From Solirubrobacter ginsenosidimutans (GTDB lineage Bacteria > Actinomycetota > Thermoleophilia > Solirubrobacterales > Solirubrobacteraceae): a stretch of 46,395 nucleotides of DNA. Location of the stretch: contig NZ_JAPDOD010000062.1 in the NCBI RefSeq assembly GCF_027587205.1, positions 1 to 46,395 of the forward strand, in the 5' to 3' direction. Each line of letters begins with the position of its first letter. Position 1 is the first letter of the stretch. The translations under genes were made by a program, and so were the position numbers. This document shows, one piece after another, positions 32,185-40,426 of this stretch. Under the pieces are notes generated by a model, which was not told the DNA's origin, made no database searches, and saw only the letters and a list, made by a program, of their open reading frames with translations.

Positions 32185-32994
32185 ATGAGTGGCCGGGGTG
32201 GAGTTGCGCGTGGGCCTGGGCCGCGGAGTCTTGAGGCGTTGCGGTGGCTTTCGCGGCTTGAGGTCGCGGGCGTTGAGCCGTTGGGTTTGGCCCTCGGGTT
32301 CGGGCGCAGCGCGACGTATTCGCATCTCGCGCGCCTCGCGGACGCGGGTCTGATCGCACGGGGCTACGACAGTGACGGCAGTGTGGTCGCGATCACCGCG
32401 TCGGGCCGGCGCGAGGTCGGGGCCGACAAGGGCGACGTGCGCAGCGGCGCGACCCATGGCTCGGGACTACGGCACGCGCGGGCGGTCTCGTGGGTTGCGG
32501 CGCTGCTGACGCTCCGCGGGCGCGAGTGGGTCAGCGATTGCGAGCTGCGCGGGCTCGCGGAGTGGCAGATCCCGGTCGTCTGGGCCGCCAGCCGCGGCCG
32601 CCACCGGCCGGACATCGGCGTGGTGATGCGCGGCTCCCGAGTTGCCGTCGAGGTGGAGCTCTCGCACAAGTCGCCGCGGCGCTTGCGGGCGATCCTCGCC
32701 GGCCACGAGGAGGCGATCGCGTCGGGCCGGATAGCGGGCGGGCTGATCTACGTCTCTGATCGTGCCGACGTCCTGGAGGCGGTCAATCGCTCTGCGCGCC
32801 GCGTCGCGTTGCCCGAGCGTCGCTTCCGAACCCGTTCGCTCGTGGACGTCCAGGCTGAGGTCCGCCGTCTGACGCGCGAGCGGCGGGACCCCCGGCCAGA
32901 CGGACCGGAGCAATCCACCTCGGAAGCGCCCATCGGCGAGGCGGTCGGAAGCGGGCGCGCTGGCGCACTTGACTCGGAGGCGGCGGAGCGATGA
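32185..32994 (+). CDS. Replication-relaxation-type protein
   Basis: A 269-aa protein. Residues about 18-80 are a winged helix (LEALRWLSRLEVAGVEPLGL, RSATYSHLARLADAGLIARG). Residues about 95-205 match the replication-relaxation family: GLRHARAVSWVAALLTLRGR, HRPDIGVVMRGSRVAVEVEL, SHKSPRRLRAILAGHEEAIA, GGLIYVSDRADV. The PD...EVELSHK arrangement resembles a PD-(D/E)xK nuclease-like core. Family members occur beside TraG-like genes on actinobacterial plasmids and conjugative elements (family knowledge). The gene overlaps the coupling ATPase (ATGA). A role in nicking or recognising the structured region just upstream is inference. Confidence 0.82.
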   Translation: MSGRGGVARGPGPRSLEALRWLSRLEVAGVEPLGLALGFGRSATYSHLARLADAGLIARGYDSDGSVVAITASGRREVGADKGDVRSGATHGSGLRHARAVSWVAALLTLRGREWVSDCELRGLAEWQIPVVWAASRGRHRPDIGVVMRGSRVAVEVELSHKSPRRLRAILAGHEEAIASGRIAGGLIYVSDRADVLEAVNRSARRVALPERRFRTRSLVDVQAEVRRLTRERRDPRPDGPEQSTSEAPIGEAVGSGRAGALDSEAAER

Positions 32995-34799
32995 ACGTTT
33001 CGCAGATGGGGGCGCTGGCGGGCGCGTTCTTTGGTGGCGGCGTGGCGGGGGCAGCGGGCGCATGGTGGGCGCACCGCCGCACGCGCCTGTCGGCATGGAA
33101 CCTGTACGCGCTGGCTCCAACCGGTATCGCCGCGTGGCTCGGCGCCCTCGCAGCCGGACAACTCGGGCTGTTGCCAGCGGCAGGCGCCGCCGCCTCGGCT
33201 GGCGTGGTCGCGGCCTCGCTGGCTCGCCGATACCGCCTCGCGGCGTTGGGAGCCACGGGCGAGCTGCGGGACTTCGAGAGTTCCCGCGTGATGGCGTGGA
33301 CGGCAATGCGCGATCGGGCCCGACGACGATCGGGCGAGCGCACATTGATCGCCAATCAGGGCGAGCTCGTCCACGAGCGCTCTTGGCCCGACGATGAGCC
33401 GTTCGTCCCGATGTCCGACGGGGATGACGGACGCGTACCGTCCCGCGAGGGCCAGCATCTGTTGATCGTCGGCGCGACGGGCTCGGGCAAGACCGTCAGT
33501 GCGCGTCGCTGGCTGCTGGCGCGGATCATCGGCGATGGGGTCGGGGTGCTGGTCGCAGACCCGAAGGGCGATCGCGGGCTGGCACGCGATCTCGAGGACG
33601 CCGCTCGACTCGTACAACGCCCGTTCGTGCTCTTCGACCCCCGCTCCCCCGCCTCGTCGCGATGGAACCCCCTTTGGAGCGAGGACACCGGAGCGGTCGT
33701 CTCCCGGCTCGTCGCACCGATCGGCGCGGGCGAGGGCAACGCTCGCTACTACGCCGACCTCCTGCAGATCCACCTGGGCACCGTCGCGGCAGGCCTGAAC
33801 GCCGCCGGCCTGTGGCCGGCGAACATCCCTCTGCTCCTAGACGCGGCCCAGCTGTCGAAGTTCGACGAGCTGCTCGAGCTGGTCCGCGACCGAGTCGACG
33901 AACGCAGCGAGATCGTCCGGCGCCTCCGCGAACACCGCGCGGTGCTCGCCAGCCCTGAAGCCAGGAGGGATCTCACCGGCGGCATCCTGCGACTTCGCGT
34001 CGCCGCCGGGGAGACATGGCGAGACGTCCTGACACCGCATCCCGAGCGTGGTGCGATCGCCCTGCCCGCCGCGCTGAGAGCCGGCGCGGTCGTGCTCGTA
34101 CGCACCTGGGTGGACGACTTGCCCGATGAGGCGCGGGCGATCACCACGCTGTTTCTCGCCGACGCGGCCGCCGCTGCGCTGACACTGCCGGAAGGCGTCG
34201 AGTGGGCGGCGCTCATCGACGAGTTCGGCGGCGTCCTCAGCACGGGAGCCGGTGAGCGGGCACTCGCTTTGCTGCAGCGCGCACGCTCGGGTGGCGGTCA
34301 GGTCGCGGTGACGACGCAGAGCGTGACCGACTTCGCGGCCGCGACGGGCAATCCAGCGCTACTCGACGCGCTCGCGGACAACTTCGCCGGCGGCATCTTT
34401 CATCTGCAGAGCTCGCCGGAGTCGCGCGACTGGTTGTCGAGGCTGATGGGCACGCGCGAGCTGTGGCAGTCCACCGCCCGCACGTCGCGCGGTGGGGCCG
34501 GCACCGACGGCGTCGGCAGCCGCCGGCGCGTCCGGGAGTTCCTGGTGCGTCCCGACGACCTTCGCACCCTCTCGCGCGGCGAGGCCTACATCTGGAGCAC
34601 GCTCGGGCCGGGACCGCAACGTGTTCGCGTCCGCATGGCGGAGCTTCCAGAGCACTCGAAGCCACCGGTGAGCCCGGACGGACTGCACGCGCCGTGCGGT
34701 CCGCTCAGTCTGGCGGCGAGCGTCGACGCGCCAACTGGGCGGGTCGGGGGGCGAGATCGCGACGACATCCACCTACAGGAGGTGGACGAGGCGCTGTGA
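32991..34799 (+). CDS. TraG/VirD4-like type IV coupling ATPase
   Basis: A 602-aa protein. Two hydrophobic segments at the N-terminus (about 5-25 and 42-75) anchor it in the membrane. Walker A VGATGSGKT (about 158-166), LVADPKGDRG after it, Walker B VEWAALIDEFGG (about 403-414), then ALLQRARSGGGQVAVTTQSV, typical of TraM-recognition/TraD proteins, and NFAGGIFHLQSS. It would deliver DNA to a conjugative channel (family knowledge). No VirB4 or other channel genes follow in the window, so the element is incomplete here or mobilizable only. Overlaps the upstream gene by 4 nt. Confidence 0.9.
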   Translation: MNVSQMGALAGAFFGGGVAGAAGAWWAHRRTRLSAWNLYALAPTGIAAWLGALAAGQLGLLPAAGAAASAGVVAASLARRYRLAALGATGELRDFESSRVMAWTAMRDRARRRSGERTLIANQGELVHERSWPDDEPFVPMSDGDDGRVPSREGQHLLIVGATGSGKTVSARRWLLARIIGDGVGVLVADPKGDRGLARDLEDAARLVQRPFVLFDPRSPASSRWNPLWSEDTGAVVSRLVAPIGAGEGNARYYADLLQIHLGTVAAGLNAAGLWPANIPLLLDAAQLSKFDELLELVRDRVDERSEIVRRLREHRAVLASPEARRDLTGGILRLRVAAGETWRDVLTPHPERGAIALPAALRAGAVVLVRTWVDDLPDEARAITTLFLADAAAAALTLPEGVEWAALIDEFGGVLSTGAGERALALLQRARSGGGQVAVTTQSVTDFAAATGNPALLDALADNFAGGIFHLQSSPESRDWLSRLMGTRELWQSTARTSRGGAGTDGVGSRRRVREFLVRPDDLRTLSRGEAYIWSTLGPGPQRVRVRMAELPEHSKPPVSPDGLHAPCGPLSLAASVDAPTGRVGGRDRDDIHLQEVDEAL

Positions 34800-34897
34800 C
34801 AGCAGGACTTCAAGGCAAGGCACATGGCAAACGGCCGCGCGAAGGCGCGCCGGCATTCGCTTGCGCTCGCGCGCGGCTCGGCGGGCTTAAGCCGCGT

Positions 34898-35266
34898 ATG
34901 CCTCGTCCCGCCCACCTCCGACTGATCGTCCCGCCAGAGCCCGCCCGAGCGCCGAGCAGGTGCGCGACCGCCGACTGCCCGCTTCCCGCGGCACGCGGCG
35001 ACCGGCTCTGTGGACTCTGCGCGTTCGTCCATCGCGGCGCGCGCGAGCTCAGCCGTCGGCTGCTCGCCCGCGACCTCGCCCGCCTCGAATGTCGATCGCC
35101 CGGCCTCGCCGAGGCAGCGATCGCCGCTCTGGCGTCGCTCGTCGTCGTCCGCACACCCGCGCCCGAGCTGCCCGACGTCGTCTCGCCGAGCTGGCCGGAC
35201 GAGGGCGACTTGGTCGCTCTGAAGGCACTCGTGGTCGAGCTCGAGCACGGAGCCGCCCGCGCATGA
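34898..35266 (+). CDS. Small zinc-finger-like protein
   Basis: A 122-aa protein if begun at the ATG at 34898; a GTG at 34796 overlapping the coupling ATPase stop would add 34 residues. A Cys cluster CATADC...RLCGLC (about residues 22-42) resembles a zinc ribbon. The rest is helical (ARELSRRLLARDLARLECRS) with a long acidic C-terminus. It overlaps the sigma-factor gene (ATGA), so the two are probably made together. Function unknown; a DNA- or sigma-binding accessory is possible. Confidence 0.65.
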   Translation: MPRPAHLRLIVPPEPARAPSRCATADCPLPAARGDRLCGLCAFVHRGARELSRRLLARDLARLECRSPGLAEAAIAALASLVVVRTPAPELPDVVSPSWPDEGDLVALKALVVELEHGAARA

Positions 35267-36594
35267 GCGCGCTGGAGTCACCACGGGTCGGCTGGGACGC
35301 GCAACGGCGCGCTCGAGCGCTGTCGGCGCAGCGGGATCGCTTGCGTGCGCGCCTGCCGCACAAGATCAGTTCGGCGCGAGCGTTGCCGGACGACCTTCGA
35401 GTACTGATCGTCGACGACTCCATCCAGTTCGTCTCGGTCGGCTACGACGGCACGATCAACTCCCAGCGCGAACTGGAGAACCTGTTCTGGGACGCGGCAA
35501 CCAAGCGGGTCGCGCGTGCACACGAGGGTCGATACAACACCGTGCGCGCCGGCTATCAGCGCGCCGACATCGCCTCGCTGGACGAGCTCGGGACCGACGC
35601 AACACCCGAGGACCACACGCTTGTGCGCGCGGAGCTCTCCGCGGCACTGCACTTCGCAGCCCTGCTCGAGCCCGAGGAACGCGACGTCTTCCTCTGCCAG
35701 CACCGCGACGGGCGCCGTCGCCCGCTCGGCGCCAAGGCCATCGCCCGTGAGCTCGGACTTCCACTCGGAGCCGTGCGCTCCGCGGAACGCTCGATCGCCG
35801 GCAAGCACGAACGCTTCGCGACGATCTACGCCGCCGGACGGCTGTGCGGCTACCTCGCGCCAGCAGTCGCCGCCCTCGCCGAGGGCGACCCCGAAGCCGA
35901 GGACGCCGTCAGCGGGCGAGAACTCGCTGCGCGCGTGCACCTCGAAATCGAGCGCTGCCCAACCTGCACCGCCGACTACGCGCGCCAGCTCCGGTACCTC
36001 CAGGGCGCGCGCTTCCATCACCAGGTCGTCGTGCTACTTCCCGCCGCCGCGGACGAACGGAGTCGTTCGCTCACCGGCGGCTTGCGCGAGTGGCTCCCCG
36101 ACTGGATGGCCCGTCTCCTCTCGCACGAACCGACCAGTGGGCAGCTGCTCACGAGCGGCGCCGGTCGAGGCATCGGAGGCGCCGCACTCGCGAAGCTCGC
36201 GACGGTGTGCTTCGGGGCCATGTGCGCGTGCGTCGCCACGGGCGTGTTCCCGATCAGATCGACACCCGAGTCGCCGGCGCGCGCCACCCCGACGCCGACC
36301 GCAACCCCGTCCCCGGCCGCGCCCGAGTCGCGCCTCCCACACGGCGCCCCGACCCCGACTCCGACGCCGGCGGTAGCCATCCAGCGGAAGCGGACGTCCA
36401 AGCGCAGCGCTTCGCAGTCCAAGTCCACCCAGGGCGGGACCGGCCCGCGGAGCCACGAGCAAGCCCCGGCGTCCCCCGCACCATCGAACGCCGCTCCGGG
36501 AGGAGCGAGCGAGTTCGACCCGTCGTACCAGCCCAACGCACCAGCCGCACCTGCACCCGTGCCCGCCGCACCGGGAGCAGCCGAATTCGGATGA
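35263..36594 (+). CDS. Sigma-70-like factor fused to zinc-finger, membrane and P/T-rich tail
   Basis: A 443-aa protein. Residues about 45-190 are a diverged sigma factor: region 2-like (LENLFWDAATKRVARAHEGR) and region 4-like (LLEPEERDVFLCQHRDGRRR, LGAKAIARELGLPLGAVRSA). Then comes an anti-sigma-type zinc segment, ELAARVHLEIERCPTCTADY (H-x5-C-x2-C), a transmembrane helix at about 308-328 (LAKLATVCFGAMCACVATGV) and a Pro/Thr/Ser-rich outer tail with TPTPT repeats. Sigma and anti-sigma-like parts in one chain suggest a membrane-held sigma freed by proteolysis or signal (inference from ECF fusions such as ECF52/53). The secreted protein downstream, 16 nt away, is its likely partner or target. 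Confidence 0.82.
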   Translation: MSALESPRVGWDAQRRARALSAQRDRLRARLPHKISSARALPDDLRVLIVDDSIQFVSVGYDGTINSQRELENLFWDAATKRVARAHEGRYNTVRAGYQRADIASLDELGTDATPEDHTLVRAELSAALHFAALLEPEERDVFLCQHRDGRRRPLGAKAIARELGLPLGAVRSAERSIAGKHERFATIYAAGRLCGYLAPAVAALAEGDPEAEDAVSGRELAARVHLEIERCPTCTADYARQLRYLQGARFHHQVVVLLPAAADERSRSLTGGLREWLPDWMARLLSHEPTSGQLLTSGAGRGIGGAALAKLATVCFGAMCACVATGVFPIRSTPESPARATPTPTATPSPAAPESRLPHGAPTPTPTPAVAIQRKRTSKRSASQSKSTQGGTGPRSHEQAPASPAPSNAAPGGASEFDPSYQPNAPAAPAPVPAAPGAAEFG

Positions 36595-36610
36595 CCGGAC
36601 GAGGAGCCGC

Positions 36611-38806
36611 ATGAGACCCCAACAACGAGAGCACCTGCGACGCGCAGCGCACCTCTTCGCCGCCGGCGTGCTGAGTCTCGCGCTGCTAGCCGCCGCGAGC
36701 CCATCGGCCGACGCATTGCCGTACACGGTTTCGGGAACTTGCGGCGTCTGGACGTCGTGGGGAGACACGAGCGGATACGTGACCGAATATCCCGCGTGCC
36801 CAGAGCTGTGGGCTCGCAACGTCGGCGGTAGCTTCGCCACGCCAAACGGGATCGGTGGCGGCTGGCGCTTCGATCCCCCGGACGGCACGTCGGTCGCTCA
36901 GGTCGACCTCCAGGGAAGCCTCCAAGGCCTGTATGGGTGGGAAGCCGCGGCTTACACGATCGGGACCAGCGCCCGTGTACTTGTGGGCTGTCCTGGTCTT
37001 ACCTGCCCAGGCTCGAGCGCCGGGTTCGCCGGCGGGTACCCGGCGTTCAACAGCGGACCGGTGATCCTCAGCGTGAGGTGCGGCGCGAGCGCGTGCTCGA
37101 ACGGCGCTCTCGGCGGCCAGATCTACGTGAGCAACGCGAGCGTGACGCTCAACGACTACGGCCTCCCGACCGGCCGGCTGACCGGCGGCTCGTTGCTCTC
37201 CGGCGGCTGGAAGAGCGGCACACAGACGGTCGTCGTCGACGGCAGCGACAACATCGGCATCCAAAGTGTCCGAGCGCTGATCGACGGCGCCGTCGTCGCG
37301 AGCGCCGCGCGGCAGTGCACCCCCGGTCAGAAGGTGCCGTGCTCAAACGGAGCAACCGAGGTGCGCGTTCCAACGAACGGCCTCTCCGACGGTCCGCACG
37401 ACGTGGCGGCACAAGTCGTTGACGGGTCAGGGAACGTCATCACGACCGGCAGCTCAACCTTCTACGTGGACACGGTCGCTCCGACTGCGCCGCTGGACGT
37501 CGCCGCCGCCGGCGGCGTCGGATGGCGAGCCAGCAACAAGTTCACGATCACGTGGCGCAACCCACCGCAGAACGCGGCGCCGATCGCCGCCGCTCGATAC
37601 ACCCTCTGCCCCGACGTCCCCTCCGACAGCACGGCGGAAGCGCGCTCGAAGCTGCTCGCGCAATGCACGACCGGCACCCGCTCGAAGCGAGACCTGACGA
37701 GCATCGACAACCTCGAGCTGCCGAAGACGGGACAGTGGGACGTCAAGCTCTGGCTCGTCGACGAAGCCGGCAACGAGCAGCCGGCAAAGGCCGTCGAGCT
37801 CGACGGCCTCGGTTTCGACGACGCGCCTCCGAGCGCAACGGGATTTACGCCGCCGACTCCTGACGACCCCACTCGCGTCCATATGCAGGCCGCCGACTCA
37901 CTGTCCGGACTGGCGGGTGGGAGCGTCGAGGCTCGCCGCGACGGGCAGACCGCGTGGCAACCGCTGCCGACCGACGTAACGGCCGGCGGATTGAGCGCAG
38001 TCGTCGACGACGAGACCCTGCCGAAGGGCTTGTACTTCCTGCGGGCGCGCGTGACCGACGCCGCCGGGCTCGAGGCTTCCAACGATCGGACAACCACCGG
38101 CGACCCGGCGACCATCAAGTTGCCGATCCGGCTCGCGAGCCGCCTGACGACAGGACGCCGGGGCAAGCGAACCTGCCATGGGCACGGCCACACGCGAACG
38201 TGTCGCTACCACCTGGTGACGAAGCCCAACGTGCGCGTCGGACGCTCGACCCGCCTCTACGGGCGTCTGACCGTCTCCGGGACCGCGATGCCCGGCGCGC
38301 AGATCGAGATCTGGCGCCAGCTGAAGCTCACGGGGGCACCGTGGGCACGTGTCGGCACGGTCATCACGTCCCGGACCGGCCGGTTCTCGTACCTGGCGCG
38401 CCGCGGTCCCGCCCGTTCGATCCGCTTCCGGTACGCCGGCACGCCGACAGTCCGCGGGCGCAACGACGACGTCGCCCTACGAGTCCGCGCCTCGAGCACA
38501 CTGAGGCCGAGCCGCCGCAACGTCGTCAACGGCGAATATGTCACGTTCCGCGGTCGCCTCGCCGGCGGCTGGATCCCGCCTACCGGAGCCCTCGTCGAGC
38601 TCCAGGTGCGCTCGCGTGGACAGTGGCGCACGTTCGCCCAGCCTCGCGCCAGCGCGAAGACTGGCCGCTACACCTACCGGTATCGCTTCGAAACTGTTCG
38701 CGGGCGAGCGAGCTTCAAGTTCCGCGCACGCATCCGGCAGCAGCCCGGTTTCCCGTTCGTCACCGGCACTTCGCGCGCGGTCCGAGTCCAGGTCCGCGGC
38801 CTATGA
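36611..38806 (+). CDS. Large secreted multi-domain surface protein
   Basis: A 731-aa protein with a signal peptide (RAAHLFAAGVLSLALLAAAS, PSADA). The N-terminal ~190 residues, starting PYTVSGTCGVWTSWGD, contain paired Cys. Ig-like or bacterial-repeat domains follow: TQTVVVDGSDNIGIQSVRAL, VIDGSGN-like turns, FYVDTVAPTAPLDVAAAGGV, DSLSGLAGGSVEARRDG. The last 200 residues contain two beta-sandwich repeats (TRLYGRLTVSGTAMPGAQIE; VTFRGRLAGGWIPPTGALVE). Domains of this kind suggest adhesion or wall-binding. It lies 16 nt after the membrane sigma factor, in the same direction, a pairing common in this bacterial group as far as I know. Confidence 0.85.
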   Translation: MRPQQREHLRRAAHLFAAGVLSLALLAAASPSADALPYTVSGTCGVWTSWGDTSGYVTEYPACPELWARNVGGSFATPNGIGGGWRFDPPDGTSVAQVDLQGSLQGLYGWEAAAYTIGTSARVLVGCPGLTCPGSSAGFAGGYPAFNSGPVILSVRCGASACSNGALGGQIYVSNASVTLNDYGLPTGRLTGGSLLSGGWKSGTQTVVVDGSDNIGIQSVRALIDGAVVASAARQCTPGQKVPCSNGATEVRVPTNGLSDGPHDVAAQVVDGSGNVITTGSSTFYVDTVAPTAPLDVAAAGGVGWRASNKFTITWRNPPQNAAPIAAARYTLCPDVPSDSTAEARSKLLAQCTTGTRSKRDLTSIDNLELPKTGQWDVKLWLVDEAGNEQPAKAVELDGLGFDDAPPSATGFTPPTPDDPTRVHMQAADSLSGLAGGSVEARRDGQTAWQPLPTDVTAGGLSAVVDDETLPKGLYFLRARVTDAAGLEASNDRTTTGDPATIKLPIRLASRLTTGRRGKRTCHGHGHTRTCRYHLVTKPNVRVGRSTRLYGRLTVSGTAMPGAQIEIWRQLKLTGAPWARVGTVITSRTGRFSYLARRGPARSIRFRYAGTPTVRGRNDDVALRVRASSTLRPSRRNVVNGEYVTFRGRLAGGWIPPTGALVELQVRSRGQWRTFAQPRASAKTGRYTYRYRFETVRGRASFKFRARIRQQPGFPFVTGTSRAVRVQVRGL

Positions 38807-38889
38807 GCCACCGGCCCGATCCGCAACTCCCGCCCTCCCAGAGTTATCGTGCGGGCAGGGGTGCACCAACCGATGAGGAGTCGTCGTTC

Positions 38890-39501
38890 ATGACCCGATC
38901 GCTCGCCCGCCTGCGCGCGCGGCTGTCCTACGCCAACGTCACCGCCACACTCGCGCTGTTTGTCGCGCTCGGTGGGACTAGCTACGCCGCAGCGACGCTC
39001 GGTCGCAACACCGTCGGCTCAACCCAGATCCGCAGCAACGCGGTCGGCTCCTCGGAGATCCGCAGCAGCGCAGTCGGCAGCAGCGAGATCCGCGACCGCA
39101 CCATCGCACTGCGCGACCTCGCCGTCAGCACACGCTCCAGCCTGCGCGGCGGCGTCGGACCCGCGGGGCCCGCAGGTCCAGCCGGCGCGACAGGTCCGGC
39201 GGGAACCGGTCTCACCGCAGCCGTCAACTCCGGCGGAGCCAAGGTCGGCGGCAATGCGCGCGACAACGTGAACCACCCGGGCGGGAGCAACGAGTACACC
39301 GTCGAGTTCACCCGCGACGTCAGCACGTGCATCTACGCCGCGACACTCGCCGCGGCGAGCAATGGCGGCGCGACTGAACAGCCACCCGCGGGCGGCCGCG
39401 TCGGCGTGGCCTCCGCCGGCGGCGCGAGCGTTCTCGTCAAGACATACGACGGCACGGGCGCGCCCGCACCGGCACCGTTCCATCTTCTCGTGTCGTGCTG
39501 A
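38890..39501 (+). CDS. Collagen-like secreted protein
   Basis: A 203-aa protein; the ATG is preceded by GAGGAG 9 nt upstream, and the longer frame before it is a shadow. The N-terminus (RLRARLSYANVTATLALFVA, LGGTSYAA) is a signal/anchor very typical of Solirubrobacterales proteins. Hydrophilic repeats follow, each with the unit STQIRSNAVGSSEIRSSAVG, then a collagen-like GPAGPAGPAGATGPAGTG stretch, and a beta-rich C-terminal domain with paired Cys (DVSTCIYAATLAAAS, FHLLVSC). Probably a surface-exposed trimer. Its close relatives are widespread in the group, so it helps place the organism. Confidence 0.88.
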   Translation: MTRSLARLRARLSYANVTATLALFVALGGTSYAAATLGRNTVGSTQIRSNAVGSSEIRSSAVGSSEIRDRTIALRDLAVSTRSSLRGGVGPAGPAGPAGATGPAGTGLTAAVNSGGAKVGGNARDNVNHPGGSNEYTVEFTRDVSTCIYAATLAAASNGGATEQPPAGGRVGVASAGGASVLVKTYDGTGAPAPAPFHLLVSC

Positions 39502-39697
39502 CACTCCCGCGGCAGAGCCAAATCGCGCGCGAGTGGCGTCCCGGAGGCGTGAGCTCCCGCATCGGATAGCGGCGTCCGTGCGCCGCAGGTGCGGCAGCCA
39601 CGGATGCTGAGCGGGGCTGGTTCGTCCAGTTTGGACGATGCCGTTCCGGTGCTCCCGGCGCAAGCTGCGACGACTCCATCCCAGGAAAGGGGGCCGC
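39502..39697. other. Intergenic region with hairpin and palindromic motif
   Basis: Contains GCGGCG (39569-39574) with CGCCGC (39581-39586), a short GC-rich hairpin that may end the preceding transcript (no T tract), and the first copy of the palindrome described at 39622. Confidence 0.5.
39622..39638. promoter_or_regulatory. Palindromic motif copy 1 (TCGTCC-N5-GGACGA)
   Basis: Perfect 6-bp inverted repeat with 5-nt spacer, ending 59 nt before the DUF1269 start codon. One of five near-identical copies upstream of genes in the last 7 kb; a candidate operator for a dimeric regulator. Confidence 0.7.
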
Positions 39698-40198
39698 ATG
39701 GCCAACCTCATCGCTATCGCCTATCCGGACCAGGCAACGGCCGAGGATGTTCTCGCGACGCTGTCGCGGTTGCAGACCGAGAAGACGATCGAGCTTGAGG
39801 ACGCGGTGATCGTCAGCCGCAACCAGGACGGCAAGGTCAAGCTGCACCAGAGCGCGAAGCTGGGCGCGGCGGGGGCCGCGGGCGGCGCGCTGTGGGGCGG
39901 ACTGATTGGCCTGCTCTTCCTGGCGCCGGTGGTGGGCATGGCCATCGGGGCGGCGGCGGGCGGCGCGGCCGGGGCGATGGCCGACGTCGGCGTCGACGAC
40001 AAGTTCCTGAAGGAGCTCGGCGCCAAGCTCGAGCCGGGCAGCGCGGCGCTGATCGTGCTCGTGCACCGCTCGACGCCGGACAAGGTCCTGCCGGAGATCT
40101 CCAAGTTCGGCGGCGACGTCATCCAGAGCTCGCTTAGCGACGATGCCGAGGCGCAGTTGCAAACCACGCTCGCGTCGCACCAAGCCGCGGCGGTTTAG
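39698..40198 (+). CDS. DUF1269 membrane protein
   Basis: A 166-aa protein; ATG at 39698 follows AGGAAAGG. The N-terminal 50 residues (ANLIAIAYPDQATAEDVLAT, ELEDAVIVSRNQDGKVKLHQ) are the DUF1269 alpha/beta part. A glycine-zipper membrane hairpin follows (GAAGAAGGALWGGLIGLLFL, VVGMAIGAAAGGAAGAMADV). The C-terminus (FLKELGAKLEPGSAALIVLV) returns to an alpha/beta fold. The family is often linked to stress genes; its role is unknown. It is first in a run of similar small genes and carries the palindromic motif upstream. Confidence 0.9.
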   Translation: MANLIAIAYPDQATAEDVLATLSRLQTEKTIELEDAVIVSRNQDGKVKLHQSAKLGAAGAAGGALWGGLIGLLFLAPVVGMAIGAAAGGAAGAMADVGVDDKFLKELGAKLEPGSAALIVLVHRSTPDKVLPEISKFGGDVIQSSLSDDAEAQLQTTLASHQAAAV

Positions 40199-40200
40199 CC

Positions 40201-40413
40201 ATGAGCCTCGGCGCCAGTCTCTTCCTCATCGCGGTCGGTGCGATCCTGCACTTCGCGGTCACCGCCACGCTGGCCGGCATCGACATCCAGGTCGTCGGCA
40301 CGATTCTGATGGTCATCGGCGGGATCGGGTTCGTGATCTCGCTGTACTTCTACTTCGCGAACCGCCGCGCCGCGCCCGGCCCGCCGCCGCCACCGTCGGC
40401 GACGTATCGGTGA
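40201..40413 (+). CDS. Small two-helix membrane protein (DUF6458-like)
   Basis: A 70-aa protein two bases after the preceding stop. Two helices, GASLFLIAVGAILHFAVTAT and VVGTILMVIGGIGFVISLYF, with GIDIQ between them, then a Pro-rich tail (APGPPPPPSATYR). The pattern matches DUF6458 proteins of actinobacteria (from memory). Function unknown. It is probably co-transcribed with the DUF1269 gene. Confidence 0.82.
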   Translation: MSLGASLFLIAVGAILHFAVTATLAGIDIQVVGTILMVIGGIGFVISLYFYFANRRAAPGPPPPPSATYR

Positions 40414-40426
40414 TGCGCGACCACTC

